Numbered from the stretch's first letter, positions 26,360 to 35,899 are shown. The stretch: 64,000 bases of DNA from an uncultured Lachnospiraceae bacterium (GCA_947089905.1 CAMUMG010000007.1:1-64000); one strand, 5' to 3'. A program made the numbers and translations. Notes: generated from the letters alone by a model not told the origin.

Positions 26360-28009
26360 TTATTGAGCAGAACAGTTTCGGATTGTTATAGTATGTTCCC
26401 ACTCTGTAAAATCTGTAAAATAAACCGTTGCCTGTGCTGCGGCTGCCTGTTCTGCATATTCTTTTGCTTCTAAAAGTGTATGCTCTCCAAAACCTGGTCC
26501 AAACTCTATACACTCCTCTTCATTTGCAGCAGTTACTATTCCTTCTCGTACTACTAATTGTTCCCCTCCATGTATTGGAAATAAAAAAGAGTTTCCAGAA
26601 AGTTTTGTAACTCCAGAAAGAGCAAAAACAAGCCGAAATGGTGCTTTGGCAACTCCCGATATTTTTATTTTTAGTTTGATTCCCTGTTCTATTTCTGAAA
26701 TACTTACTTCTATCTTCATATCATATTCTGAACCAGTTAATTTTTTACGACTTGAAAGATCCATCTTGTTCCAGTCACTGGTTTTCGGGGGTTCATCAAA
26801 GGGAAGGTAATACCACCCGGACATTGTTTGAGAAAGAAGAATTGTTCCATCTACCTCTTTCTTTATATGTTGTGCTTGAAAAGAACGATGCTCATAAAAA
26901 CTTCCACACAATCGTATTTCTAATTGTAGTTTTTTGAGTGTAAAATACAAAAAACTCGGCTTTTTTCCCATAATAGTATATCCATATGTTTCTCTGTTCA
27001 CTCTTACAATCGCAGAATCTTCATACAGACAGAAAAAGTTATGAGAAAAGGATTTATTTTCCCATGTAAATGTCCTATATTCTGGATGATTTAAAAACTG
27101 TATCAAATTATCTGGTGCAGTTATCTGCTTTTCCAAAATCAACTCAAAAATATAAGATGCCATTGCTAAAAACTTCTCATTCTCGTATTTCATTCCAAGA
27201 TAGAGATATTGAAGATAATAATCTTTTGGATAGACTAGATGATCTTTATCATATCTTGTAGAATTTGCAGTAAAAATACTCCCGTCAGGTTCAAGATAAG
27301 TCAACATCATAGTAAGATTTCGAACTGCATATTGTTCATAAGTATCATCTTTTAATTCACTTGCAATGAGAATCATTGCATCGTTATTAATTCGATTATA
27401 GTTTCCCGCAGACTTTTCTGAATATTCTCCATCTTCATTACAGTCAATTCCTTCCTGTAAATACTGTTTTGCCACGGTTTTTAAATCTTCCTGTTGAAAA
27501 ATTCTTGCACACCAAAGTAAAATGGAAGTAATTGCCCAACGGTGATTCGGTGTATGAAAACCACCTATACAAAGTCCTTTTGCCCCTTGCTTTAATATTC
27601 TCTCTATTATAGAAAAAATTTGTTCTTCCTGTTCTCCATTTTTATGTAGTACCAAATATTCATAACATGGAATTAGTTTTTTCATACAAAAAGCTGTATC
27701 TGGTGCAGAATTAAAATTACATAGTACATAATCAAATAGACCATTCGAATGTTGACATCGTTCTATAAATTTAAGTCCTGATATAATTCTTGGAATCAAC
27801 GATTTTTCTTGATAAAAGCAACTTTCTGTGCAGTAATAGGCAGAGATCATTGGTACAACTCGATAAATCGCATATTTTGCCTGTATTACTCCATATTCAT
27901 CTGGAAAACCTCCATCGTCAGAACTAGACAAATCCTGAATTTGGAGTTTTAAAGCCTTTTGTACTCTTTTATCCGTATCCTCTACAATTTTTTTATAATG
28001 TGCCTCCAT
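26360..28009 (-). CDS. alpha/alpha-toroid protein, possible polysaccharide lyase
   Basis: A 549-residue cytoplasmic protein, started at MEAHYKKIV behind AAGGAGAGG. The first two thirds look like a helical toroid (FIERCQHSNGLFDYVLC, HTPNHRWAITSILLW, GNYNRINNDAM, SIFTANSTRYD). The last third is a beta-sandwich (about 330-545). This layout occurs in heparinase- and alginate-lyase-like enzymes, and the N-R-I-N-N and N-H-R motifs could be catalytic. I cannot name a family. It is followed 10 bases from the end of a GH105 gene that removes unsaturated uronic acids, which would fit a lyase that makes them. Function is inference. Confidence 0.55.
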   Translation of the reverse strand: MEAHYKKIVEDTDKRVQKALKLQIQDLSSSDDGGFPDEYGVIQAKYAIYRVVPMISAYYCTESCFYQEKSLIPRIISGLKFIERCQHSNGLFDYVLCNFNSAPDTAFCMKKLIPCYEYLVLHKNGEQEEQIFSIIERILKQGAKGLCIGGFHTPNHRWAITSILLWCARIFQQEDLKTVAKQYLQEGIDCNEDGEYSEKSAGNYNRINNDAMILIASELKDDTYEQYAVRNLTMMLTYLEPDGSIFTANSTRYDKDHLVYPKDYYLQYLYLGMKYENEKFLAMASYIFELILEKQITAPDNLIQFLNHPEYRTFTWENKSFSHNFFCLYEDSAIVRVNRETYGYTIMGKKPSFLYFTLKKLQLEIRLCGSFYEHRSFQAQHIKKEVDGTILLSQTMSGWYYLPFDEPPKTSDWNKMDLSSRKKLTGSEYDMKIEVSISEIEQGIKLKIKISGVAKAPFRLVFALSGVTKLSGNSFLFPIHGGEQLVVREGIVTAANEEECIEFGPGFGEHTLLEAKEYAEQAAAAQATVYFTDFTEWEHTITIRNCSAQ

Positions 28010-28019
28010 AATCCTCTCC

Positions 28020-29117
28020 TTATAAATCACTTAATAGTTCTGAAAGATATAATATTGCCATTGCCTGCCCATATGGCATTGGATGGATTGGTATTTGTTT
28101 ATAAAAGTCTGTACTGTCTCTTCCCATTGGAGTTCCATAGGATACCTGATTTAATACCCCTGCTTCGTCAATAAAATTTAAAATAGGCTCTAATGCTTTT
28201 TGTGCACAAAGTTTATACTTTGGATCGATATAATTTAAGTGAACTGCTCGTAAAATTCCATAGCCAAATCCACAAGTTGCACTTGCTTCCTGATAGGAAG
28301 ATTCATCTAAAAGCAGTGTTCTCCACATACCATTTTCACACTGGCATCTGCTTAACGCTTCCACCTGACGCTCTAAGGCTTCTATTAATATTCTACGACT
28401 AGCTCCCTCACAGCTCGAAATCTCTAAAAATTCAGGAATTGCCATAGTCAACCAACTGTTGCCTCGTCCCCAAAGTGCACCTGCAAAATGATGTTTTTCT
28501 TTAAATGTCCACCCGTGATAAAATAGTCCACTTTTACAGTCTGTAAGATATTTTATATGTAGTAAAAACTGATATTGTGCTTCCATCAGATAACTTTTAC
28601 AATTTAAAATCCTTCCCATATTAGCTAAAAATAGAACTGTCATAAATAACGTGTCATCCCAAAGTTCCTCTGAATTTTCACTATCAGAAGTACGATGCTG
28701 AAAACCACCTGATTTTGTTCTTGGAAAATTTTTATAAATCCACTCTGCGCTCTCTTTACAAGGTTTAAGATATTTTTCTTCTTGTAATAATTCCCCCAAA
28801 AAAGACATTGCAAGGTATGGAGTTACTGTATTTACATTTAACGCTGGAAATCCAATCTCTAGCTGATTATCATAATACTCCTTTAGCAAACGAAGATAAA
28901 CCTCTTTTTTCTCTCTTTGATATAGGCGATAAAATCCATATAAACCTACCCCTTGAGTCCACTCCCAATGACGATACTTTGCCAGATCATCGCCCGCTAA
29001 ATTTTTTTCTTTCATCCCCTCTAAAAATATAGTATCTTCCTCATAGAGTAGTTTTGAAAATGCTTCTGCAAGAAGATTTAATTTTTCATAGACTAATAAA
29101 CGTTTTTTTTCTTCCAT
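28020..29117 (-). CDS. GH105-type unsaturated glucuronyl/galacturonyl hydrolase
   Basis: A 365-residue protein, started at MEEKKRLLVYEK behind GGGAG. It has the helical toroid of GH88/GH105 with hallmark stretches EWTQGVGLYG, GGFQHRTSDSE, the catalytic-aspartate segment ELWDDTLFMTVLFLA, and HHFAGALWGRGNSW. The family removes a 4,5-unsaturated uronic acid from oligosaccharides made by polysaccharide lyases, in the cytoplasm when, as here, no signal peptide exists. It precedes the putative lyase gene; a HAD phosphatase gene lies upstream. No transporter for such oligosaccharides is adjacent. Confidence 0.88.
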   Translation of the reverse strand: MEEKKRLLVYEKLNLLAEAFSKLLYEEDTIFLEGMKEKNLAGDDLAKYRHWEWTQGVGLYGFYRLYQREKKEVYLRLLKEYYDNQLEIGFPALNVNTVTPYLAMSFLGELLQEEKYLKPCKESAEWIYKNFPRTKSGGFQHRTSDSENSEELWDDTLFMTVLFLANMGRILNCKSYLMEAQYQFLLHIKYLTDCKSGLFYHGWTFKEKHHFAGALWGRGNSWLTMAIPEFLEISSCEGASRRILIEALERQVEALSRCQCENGMWRTLLLDESSYQEASATCGFGYGILRAVHLNYIDPKYKLCAQKALEPILNFIDEAGVLNQVSYGTPMGRDSTDFYKQIPIHPMPYGQAMAILYLSELLSDL

Positions 29118-29186
29118 CTTTACTCCCTTTTCTATATAGTATAATGTTGATTTTATGTGCACATTTATGCACAAAATTATGGTATA

Positions 29187-29711
29187 TCAAATTTGTTGTT
29201 CTAATTTTTCCAATAAATCAGGCAATTCTTTTGGCAGACTAATTTCATATGTTGCCTCCCAATCGGGTTCTTCTATAGTATGATAATATCGTTTTGACCA
29301 ATTTAGCCAAATAGAAGTAATTCCGAAACGATTTGCTCCTGCAATATCCTTTTTTAAATTATTTCCTACCATCACAATTTTTTGTTTATCCTTCTGAGTT
29401 AATTTCATTTGCCGCATTGCTTCATCAAACATTTTGGCATCTGGTTTTTCACATCCTACACATTCTGATACGATCAAAGCTTCAAAACACTCTAATAATC
29501 CATGCTGCCGAAATACATTTTGAAAGGAATCCCATTTCCCATCTGCAACTAAAGCAATTCGATAGCCCCCTCTATAAAGTTCAAGGAGTGTCTGTTTTGC
29601 ACCCGGTATCAATTCGGCACTTATTACGATACCATTCTCATCTATTTGCTGTGTTTCTTCATCTACAATCGTATCTCCACTGTCTGTAAATAAAATGATC
29701 TGCTTTTGCAT
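29187..29711 (-). CDS. HAD-superfamily phosphatase
   Basis: A 174-residue HAD protein, started at MQKQIILFTDSGDT. Motif II is near LVADGKW, the conserved lysine lies in CEKPDAKMF, and the acidic motif IV region is VGNNLKKDIAGANRFG. Motif I reads DSGDT rather than DxDGT, so the second aspartate is displaced by one position; similar DxGDT forms exist in this superfamily. Substrate unknown. It could be co-transcribed with GH105 but may be independent. Confidence 0.8.
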   Translation of the reverse strand: MQKQIILFTDSGDTIVDEETQQIDENGIVISAELIPGAKQTLLELYRGGYRIALVADGKWDSFQNVFRQHGLLECFEALIVSECVGCEKPDAKMFDEAMRQMKLTQKDKQKIVMVGNNLKKDIAGANRFGITSIWLNWSKRYYHTIEEPDWEATYEISLPKELPDLLEKLEQQI

Positions 29712-29833
29712 ATTTACCCTCCTAAATACTAAAAATAGCCATTCATTTTGGCAGAAAAAAAGAACAATACAGTTTTTATATAATACCTGTACTGCTCCCA
29801 TAAACTCTTTCTACTAATTGAACGGCTTATTCA

Positions 29834-29905
29834 CTGGGCTACCAGGATTCGAACCTGGAGATGCCGGAATCAGAATCCGGTGCCTTACCGTTTGGCGATA
29901 GCCCA
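29834..29905 (-). tRNA. tRNA-Gln (anticodon CUG)
   Basis: A 72-base cloverleaf on the minus strand. Acceptor arms TGGGCTA and TAGCCCA pair fully, with U1-A72 as usual for tRNA-Gln. The anticodon arm CCGGA-TTCTGAT-TCCGG gives CTG. The T arm has GGTTCGAATCC. The discriminator base is G, and CCA is not encoded. Confidence 0.95.
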
Positions 29906-30097
29906 ATCTTATATCATTTCGTTACAGGTGGTATTATAATACATACCTAAAAAAATTGCAAGTACTTTTTTTAGTTTTTAAAAAATTTTTTTATTAGTTA
30001 TTTTTTACTTCCCTTTTTCTCAATTTTGCTATATAATGAATAGTATTAATGAACATTCCATATACTGCTATTTAATGAAAAGAAAGGAGTATCTGCT

Positions 30098-30457
30098 ATG
30101 AAAAAGTTATTCAAGTGTATCTTTGGAGCTGTTTCTGTTGCTGCTGTTGCGGGAGGAGTCTTTTTGTTAATGAAAAAATTGACTCAAAAAGACACTTGTG
30201 ATTCCTGTGATGATTCTCAAAATGATTTAGAAGAGGAAGAATCCGATGTACAGGAAACAGAAAATAGGGAATATGTTTCTATCAAGATTACAACAGAACC
30301 TTCAGAAGAATCTGAGGCTTCTGTAGATGTTCAACCTACAGAAGCTGATCCTAATGTTGACGAATCTGTAAAAGAAACACCTGCTGATGAGTCATCTGAA
30401 GAACCTGTAAAAGAAACTTCTGTTGATTCCACTGAAGAAACCAAAGAAGAAGAATAA
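30098..30457 (+). CDS. small membrane-anchored acidic protein
   Basis: A 119-residue protein with one N-terminal membrane helix (about 6-25, FGAVSVAAVAGGVFLLM), a CDSCDD cysteine pair, and a long, very acidic, Ser/Thr/Glu-rich tail with repeated SVKET/PVKET-like units. The ATG follows AAGGAG. It is convergent with the anti-sigma-like gene. No known family; the tail is probably disordered. Confidence 0.6.
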   Translation: MKKLFKCIFGAVSVAAVAGGVFLLMKKLTQKDTCDSCDDSQNDLEEEESDVQETENREYVSIKITTEPSEESEASVDVQPTEADPNVDESVKETPADESSEEPVKETSVDSTEETKEEE

Positions 30458-30472
30458 TATTTATTCAAATTC

Positions 30473-30509
30473 TTTCTACACCGAATTCAAACAGAATTCG
30501 GTGTAGAAA
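30473..30509. terminator. perfect 16-bp hairpin between convergent genes
   Basis: Arms TTTCTACACCGAATTC and the complement enclose a five-base loop. It separates the acidic protein gene (plus) from the anti-sigma-like gene (minus). The T-run is short on both strands, but position and stability support a shared terminator. Confidence 0.7.
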
Positions 30510-31265
30510 TTAGTTTTCCTCTAAAACTTTTTTTAACTCTTCAAGTTTCTCTGTTTGATAAAAAATGTCTTCCTTTATATTTTCATCTTTTTGAACAATC
30601 CAACCAGATTCATAGAACAAAAAATTTTCCTCTCCCTCTTTTGTTATTATTGATATCGTGTAGAGAGGAGTTTCTATCTCTTCTTTGAATACCTCTTTTG
30701 TTTCTTGTGCATCTTCTAAAATAGAAAGTATGATTTCTCCTTTTTTTTCTTTTGAAGAAACTTCTATTACTTTCCCATCAGAAAAAGTAATTGTAATGAA
30801 TTGTTTTGTATCATCTTGTATACTGTTTGATACTCCATCCAATATATTTAAGCCAGATCCCGTTTCATCCGCCGCCTCTTGTATTTCTTCACTTTCTGGC
30901 AGATCTGCGGTATCTTTTAAAGAACTATTTATCTGAAATTCTTTTTTATCTTCATTACCGCTACTGTTTGATTGAGTAGGCAATGCCATGTTATTCATGT
31001 CAAAATCAGAATCATTTTTAAAGCTTTTAGGTATCATAATTGGAATCAATAAACATATCACTATAATTGCTGCTGCTAATAAAGACAGCCAACGAGGCAG
31101 ATAAAATTTTTTCTTTTTTTCTTTCTGTGAAGAGTCTGATTCTGGCTGGGTAGTATAGATGCGTAAAAGCGTTTTTTGGATTAAAGAATTTTCTGGAGTG
31201 ATATTTTCCAAATCTAACTCTTCATTTAGCTGTTTTTGGAATTTATCTTTCCATTCATCCTGCAT
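30510..31265 (-). CDS. putative membrane anti-sigma factor
   Basis: A 251-residue protein with a charged N-terminal cytoplasmic part (about 1-55), one membrane helix (about 58-79, LSLLAAAIIVICLLIPIMI) and an extracytoplasmic domain (about 80-251) rich in acidic residues, with a beta-rich end. It starts one base after the ECF sigma stop. Position, topology and coupling all fit a one-pass anti-sigma factor that holds the sigma factor at the membrane. No zinc-finger HxxxCxxC motif is present, so the binding mode differs from ZAS-type anti-sigmas. Confidence 0.7.
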   Translation of the reverse strand: MQDEWKDKFQKQLNEELDLENITPENSLIQKTLLRIYTTQPESDSSQKEKKKKFYLPRWLSLLAAAIIVICLLIPIMIPKSFKNDSDFDMNNMALPTQSNSSGNEDKKEFQINSSLKDTADLPESEEIQEAADETGSGLNILDGVSNSIQDDTKQFITITFSDGKVIEVSSKEKKGEIILSILEDAQETKEVFKEEIETPLYTISIITKEGEENFLFYESGWIVQKDENIKEDIFYQTEKLEELKKVLEEN

Positions 31266-31266
31266 A

Positions 31267-31800
31267 CTAAAGCCTCCCTTCCAGACATTGTTTCAGTCGT
31301 TCTTTTGCTCGTTTTAAACGGCTTTTTACCGTTCCCTCTGCAATATGTAAAGTCTGTGCCGTTTCTTTCAGGCTCATATCCTGATAATAGACACACAGTA
31401 CTACTTCCCGATAATGTTTTGGCAGCCTCTGTACTGCTTCCTTTACTGTTTTTGCTGTTTCTGTTCGTTCTATCTCATCAAAAGAATCCTCTGATGGAAT
31501 GGAATCCTCTAAAAAATCCATCATTGGTATAACTGAACGCTGATAGGCACTTTTTAAATAATCTTTACAAAGATTAATTGTAATTCGGATAATCCATGTT
31601 TTAATACTGCTGTTTCCCTGAAATGTATTTAAGTTTTTAGCCACTTTAATAAAAACTTCCTGAAATAGATCCTCTGCTGCCTCTTTATTGTTCACATATA
31701 AATACGCTGTTCGAAGTACATCTGTTCCATAGTCTTGAATTAACTCTTCTAAAGAGTATTTTGTTCCATCAGCCGCCATCCATTCTCTTCTTCCCTCCAC
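31267..31800 (-). CDS. ECF RNA polymerase sigma factor
   Basis: A 177-residue ECF sigma factor. Region 2 includes AAEDLFQEVFIKVAKNL and SIKTWIIRITINLCKDYL; region 4 includes LPKHYREVVLCVYYQDMSL and IAEGTVKSRLKRAKERL. The start is GTG close behind AGGAGGGG. It is coupled to the anti-sigma-like gene, and an ECF consensus promoter lies about 70 bases upstream, so it probably activates its own transcription. prfC lies upstream on the same strand. Confidence 0.93.
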   Translation of the reverse strand: MEGRREWMAADGTKYSLEELIQDYGTDVLRTAYLYVNNKEAAEDLFQEVFIKVAKNLNTFQGNSSIKTWIIRITINLCKDYLKSAYQRSVIPMMDFLEDSIPSEDSFDEIERTETAKTVKEAVQRLPKHYREVVLCVYYQDMSLKETAQTLHIAEGTVKSRLKRAKERLKQCLEGRL

Positions 31801-31866
31801 GGCTTCCCCTCCTATAAACTCATTGCAGTCTTTTCGTCCGCAGTTAGTTATAGTCTACCTTTCTCT

Positions 31867-31894
31867 TTAGACGATGTAAAGACTAAAAAGTTCC
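31867..31894 (-). promoter_or_regulatory. ECF-type promoter (GGAAC / CGTCTAA)
   Basis: On the minus strand GGAAC and CGTCTAA are 16 bases apart, matching the classical ECF (sigma-W/sigma-E) promoter pattern, directly before the ECF sigma gene. Autoregulation is the natural reading. Confidence 0.75.
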
Positions 31895-31923
31895 AAAGAA
31901 TTGTTTTTTGTCTGTTTTTCTGG

Positions 31924-33516
31924 TTAATTCTTTCTAAACTCGGCTAGACGAAGTTGTTTATTTCGCTCTAAAACGGTTGTAACACTCCAAGCGTGAACAA
32001 ATAAAAGTAATGGATTTTCTTTCATATCTTTAATCTTTTTTGTATCTGAAGTCACATTTAATTTGGTTACATCAATTTCTTCCTGATTTTCAATCCAGCG
32101 AATATGTTCATAAGGAAGTTGTTCCATTCGAATTTCTACTCCATACTCGGATTCCAGACGAAATTTTAGTACATCAAATTGAAGTACTCCAACGACACCG
32201 ACAATAATCTCTTCCATACCAGTATTAAATTCCTGAAAAATCTGAATTGCCCCTTCTCTGGCAATTTGTGTCACTCCTTTAATAAACTGTTTTCGTTTCA
32301 TAGTATCTACCTGACGAATTTTAGCAAAATGTTCTGGTGCAAAGGTTGGAATTCCTTCATATTCAAATTTTTGTCCTGGCATACAAATAGTATCTCCAAT
32401 AGAAAAAATTCCAGGATCAAAAACACCGATAATATCTCCCGCATATGCCTCATTTAAAATTTTTCTCTCTTGTGCCATAAGCTGCTGGGGCTGAGAAAGA
32501 CGAAGCTTTTTTGTACCCTGTACATGATAGACTTCCTCCTCTGCTATAAATTTTCCAGAACAGATCCTCAAAAAAGCAATTCGATCACGATGTGCTTTAT
32601 TCATATTGGCTTGAATTTTAAACACAAATGCAGAAAAGCCATTTGTTAGTGGATCAATCAGACCTGTATCTGCCCTTCTTGGAAGTGGTGAGCTTGTCAT
32701 GGATAAAAAATGCTGTAAAAATGTTTCTACTCCGAAATTCGTTAATGCCGAACCAAAAAATACAGGGGTTAATTTTCCCTTAGTAACCAAATCTATATCT
32801 AATTCACTACTTGCTCCATCTAATAATTCGATCTCTTCGTCTAATTTTTGATGATTTTCCCTTCCAATTAATTCATCTAATGCTGGATCTTTTAGTAATG
32901 CCTCTGTCTTTTCTACCTCACTTTGTCCATTATTTGCCGCATAAAACCGGGTAATTGTTTTTGTTTTACGATCATAAATTCCTTGAAAATTCTTTCCGCA
33001 GCCGATTGGCCAATTCATAGGACAAGTCTGAATTCCAAGAACTTTTTCAATATCATCCAATAATTCAAAGGTATCTTTTGCCTCTCTGTCTAATTTATTA
33101 ATAAATGTAAAAATCGGAATGTGCCGCATAACACAAACCTTAAATAACTTGATTGTCTGTGCCTCTACACCTTTTGACGCATCGATTACCATAACCGCAG
33201 AATCCGCCGCCATTAAAGTCCGGTACGTATCTTCTGAGAAGTCTTGATGTCCCGGTGTATCCAAAATATTAATACAGTATCCATCATAGTCAAACTGCAT
33301 AACGGAAGAAGTAACTGAAATTCCCCTTTCTTTCTCAATTTCCATCCAGTCAGAAACCGCATGTCTGGCTGTTTTTTTGCCCTTTACAGAACCCGCTAAA
33401 TTAATTGCACCGCCATATAACAGTAATTTTTCTGTCAACGTTGTTTTACCAGCATCAGGGTGAGAAATGATTGCAAATGTTCTTCTTCTCTTTATTTCTT
33501 TTGAAAAATCCTCCAT
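31924..33516 (-). CDS. prfC: peptide chain release factor 3
   Basis: A 530-residue translational GTPase that recycles RF1/RF2. The G domain has ISHPDAGKTTLTEKL (G1), the switch region ISVTSSVMQFDY, DTPGHQDF (G3) and INKLDRE (G4). The RF3-type C-terminal domains follow. Full normal length; ATG behind GGAGG. The surrounding genes are unrelated. Confidence 0.96.
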   Translation of the reverse strand: MEDFSKEIKRRRTFAIISHPDAGKTTLTEKLLLYGGAINLAGSVKGKKTARHAVSDWMEIEKERGISVTSSVMQFDYDGYCINILDTPGHQDFSEDTYRTLMAADSAVMVIDASKGVEAQTIKLFKVCVMRHIPIFTFINKLDREAKDTFELLDDIEKVLGIQTCPMNWPIGCGKNFQGIYDRKTKTITRFYAANNGQSEVEKTEALLKDPALDELIGRENHQKLDEEIELLDGASSELDIDLVTKGKLTPVFFGSALTNFGVETFLQHFLSMTSSPLPRRADTGLIDPLTNGFSAFVFKIQANMNKAHRDRIAFLRICSGKFIAEEEVYHVQGTKKLRLSQPQQLMAQERKILNEAYAGDIIGVFDPGIFSIGDTICMPGQKFEYEGIPTFAPEHFAKIRQVDTMKRKQFIKGVTQIAREGAIQIFQEFNTGMEEIIVGVVGVLQFDVLKFRLESEYGVEIRMEQLPYEHIRWIENQEEIDVTKLNVTSDTKKIKDMKENPLLLFVHAWSVTTVLERNKQLRLAEFRKN

Positions 33517-33659
33517 ATTTATCCTCCATCTATTACCTCGTCAAAATATTCATGGTACATGATATACTAAAAATCCTGCTATTGTCAAGGTTCATTCATG
33601 CGTTTGTCCTGATGGTTTTGTTACGATGGGTTTAGTCTAATAGAGCTTATAGAGAAAAA

Positions 33660-33696
33660 TTTCCCACTACATAAATAGTATTTATGTAATGGGAAA
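33660..33696 (-). terminator. hairpin terminator at the end of the glucan operon
   Basis: Arms of 18 bases (TTTCCCACTACATAAATA and near-complement, one mismatch) lie just beyond the GH3 stop on the minus strand. The A+T-rich lower stem and following A/T tract fit a terminator for the long operon. Confidence 0.65.
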
Positions 33697-33709
33697 ACTT
33701 TTTAAAATT

Positions 33710-35884
33710 TTATAGAATGGTAATTTTTTCTTTTAGGAGCTGCTCGGAATTATCTCCTATCATAATTTCAAATTCTCCTGCTTCAAAGATAAATTCTTCT
33801 TTGTTATTATAATACTTTAACATTTCTTCTGTAATTTCAAAACTGATTTCTTTTTGTTCTCCTGCTGTAAGCCAAATTCTTTGGAATCCCTTTAGTTCTT
33901 TGACTGGGCGTACTACGCTTGCAGTAATATCTCTAATATAAAGCTGCACTACTACTGTTCCATCTGTATCTGAATCGTTCTTTACTAAAACAGAAGCCGT
34001 TGCCCCTCTTTTTTTCGAATCAGTGCAAACGTTTAAATTCGAATAGATAAAGTTCGAATAACTTAACCCATAACCAAACGGATATAATGGACTATTTTCA
34101 CAGTCAATATACCTAGAAGCAAATCGCTCTTGTGGGGACATTCCCTGATAAGGACGTCCAGTCTGAAAATAGTTATAATAAACAGGAATCTGTCCTACTG
34201 TATGTGGAATTGATATGGAAAGTCTTCCAGAAGGGTTTACTTTTCCAAACAATAAATCTGTGAGTGCATTGCCCATCTCTGTTCCTAAAAACCATCCATA
34301 GATTAAAGCATCGCAATCTTCCAAAATAGGCTCTATCTCCATTGGTCTTCCAGCAAATACAATTACTATAACAGGCTTTGAAAGTTCTTTTAACTCATGG
34401 ATCAGTTTTTCCTGATTTTTAGAAAGTCTTAAATATGTTTTACTAGCAGCTTCTCCAGAATCTCCCGGATGTTCTCCTACGGCTGCTAAAATAACATCAC
34501 AGTCTTTTAATGCTTTGACTGCCTCTTTTGTTTCATCTTTCACGTCGAGAAATCCTGTAAGTCGTTCTTGTAACTCCTGTGTCATTGCTGTGACAACATT
34601 CTCATTTCCTAACACAGCTCGGATTCCATCTGCCAAAGATATCGCATCTTTATTTTCACCCTGACCAGCCCAGCCTCCTAAGACCTGCTTAGACTCTGCA
34701 AATGGTCCTGCAATTCCAATCTTTAAATTATTTGCTTTTGACAGTGGAAGAACACTATTATTTTTTAATAAAACTGCACTTTCTCCTGCCAGCTTTCTTG
34801 CTGCTTTTCGATGCTTTTCGCACAACCAGATTCGTTCTGCTCCACTTTGATCGGCATCTTTATATGGATTTTCAAATAGTCCTAGTCGATCCTTTAGTTC
34901 TAAAATTCTTAAAACTGCTTCATCTACCCATTCTTCTTTTATTTCTCCTGTACGGACTAATTCTGGAAGGCAGGTGACATAACAAGCAGACATCATTTCT
35001 ATATCCAGTCCTGACACAATTCCTTTTTTCGCAGCTTCTTTACTATCTGCGGCAATAGAATGATTGATGATTTCATCTAATGAATTAAAATCTGAAATGG
35101 TGACACCTCTAAATCCCCATTCCTTTCGCAAAACTTCTCTTAAAAGCCAAGGATTTCCAGTAGAAGGCACTCGTTCTATTGTATTAAATGAGGTCATAAT
35201 TAGTGCCACATCCTCTTCTACTGCTGCACGATAAGCTGGAAGATAATATTCTTTTAACATCCCACGGGACAGATCTACCGTATTATACTCTCTTCCGCCA
35301 TCTCCTGCTCCATAAGCGGCAAAATGTTTTACACAAGCAGCTAAACGTCCAGATTCTTTTAAATCCTTTCCCTGATAGCCTCTTACCATCGCCCTAGTCA
35401 TTTCAGAATTCAGATAAGGATCTTCTCCGGGTGATTCCATTACACGTCCCCACCTTGGGTCTCTTACTAGATCTGCCATTGGAGAAAAAGTAACATGCAG
35501 TCCAGTTACAGAGGCTTCTTTTGCAGCAATCTGTGCACTTTCTTCACAGAGTTTTAAATCAAAACTTCCGCCTATAGCAAGAGGAATTGGGAAGATTGTC
35601 TTCATTCCATGAATAATATCTGCCATAAAAAGCAAGGGGATATGATGTCGGTTTTTCTTTAAATAGGCGTCTTGGATTTTACAATAAGTTTGTGCGTCTA
35701 CACAGCCTAATACACTACCCGCATTTTCTATCATTTCTTTGGTTAAATCAAAGTTTCGATAAGGCCCTGTCAGAGTAACCGATGTTTTTTCATCAAAATA
35801 ATTAGGACTTAACTGTGTTAGCTGTGCTGCCTTTTCTTCTAAGGTCATTGCTTTGATTAAATCCAGTATAAACTGCTTTGCCAT
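33710..35884 (-). CDS. GH3 beta-glucosidase
   Basis: A 724-residue cytoplasmic GH3 enzyme. The TIM-barrel domain holds FMADIIHG, DPRWGRVMESPGEDPYL, CVKHFAAYGAG and the catalytic aspartate in GVTISDFNS near residue 266. The alpha/beta domain (about 370-590) and the C-terminal fibronectin-III-like domain (about 630-715) follow. It is the last gene of the long operon whose first gene is a GH94 phosphorylase of the 1,2-beta-oligoglucan type. In Listeria innocua a GH3 enzyme next to that phosphorylase hydrolyses sophorose, so the same role is likely here. Confidence 0.92.
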   Translation of the reverse strand: MAKQFILDLIKAMTLEEKAAQLTQLSPNYFDEKTSVTLTGPYRNFDLTKEMIENAGSVLGCVDAQTYCKIQDAYLKKNRHHIPLLFMADIIHGMKTIFPIPLAIGGSFDLKLCEESAQIAAKEASVTGLHVTFSPMADLVRDPRWGRVMESPGEDPYLNSEMTRAMVRGYQGKDLKESGRLAACVKHFAAYGAGDGGREYNTVDLSRGMLKEYYLPAYRAAVEEDVALIMTSFNTIERVPSTGNPWLLREVLRKEWGFRGVTISDFNSLDEIINHSIAADSKEAAKKGIVSGLDIEMMSACYVTCLPELVRTGEIKEEWVDEAVLRILELKDRLGLFENPYKDADQSGAERIWLCEKHRKAARKLAGESAVLLKNNSVLPLSKANNLKIGIAGPFAESKQVLGGWAGQGENKDAISLADGIRAVLGNENVVTAMTQELQERLTGFLDVKDETKEAVKALKDCDVILAAVGEHPGDSGEAASKTYLRLSKNQEKLIHELKELSKPVIVIVFAGRPMEIEPILEDCDALIYGWFLGTEMGNALTDLLFGKVNPSGRLSISIPHTVGQIPVYYNYFQTGRPYQGMSPQERFASRYIDCENSPLYPFGYGLSYSNFIYSNLNVCTDSKKRGATASVLVKNDSDTDGTVVVQLYIRDITASVVRPVKELKGFQRIWLTAGEQKEISFEITEEMLKYYNNKEEFIFEAGEFEIMIGDNSEQLLKEKITIL

Positions 35885-35899
35885 TGTTTCCTCCCTGTT

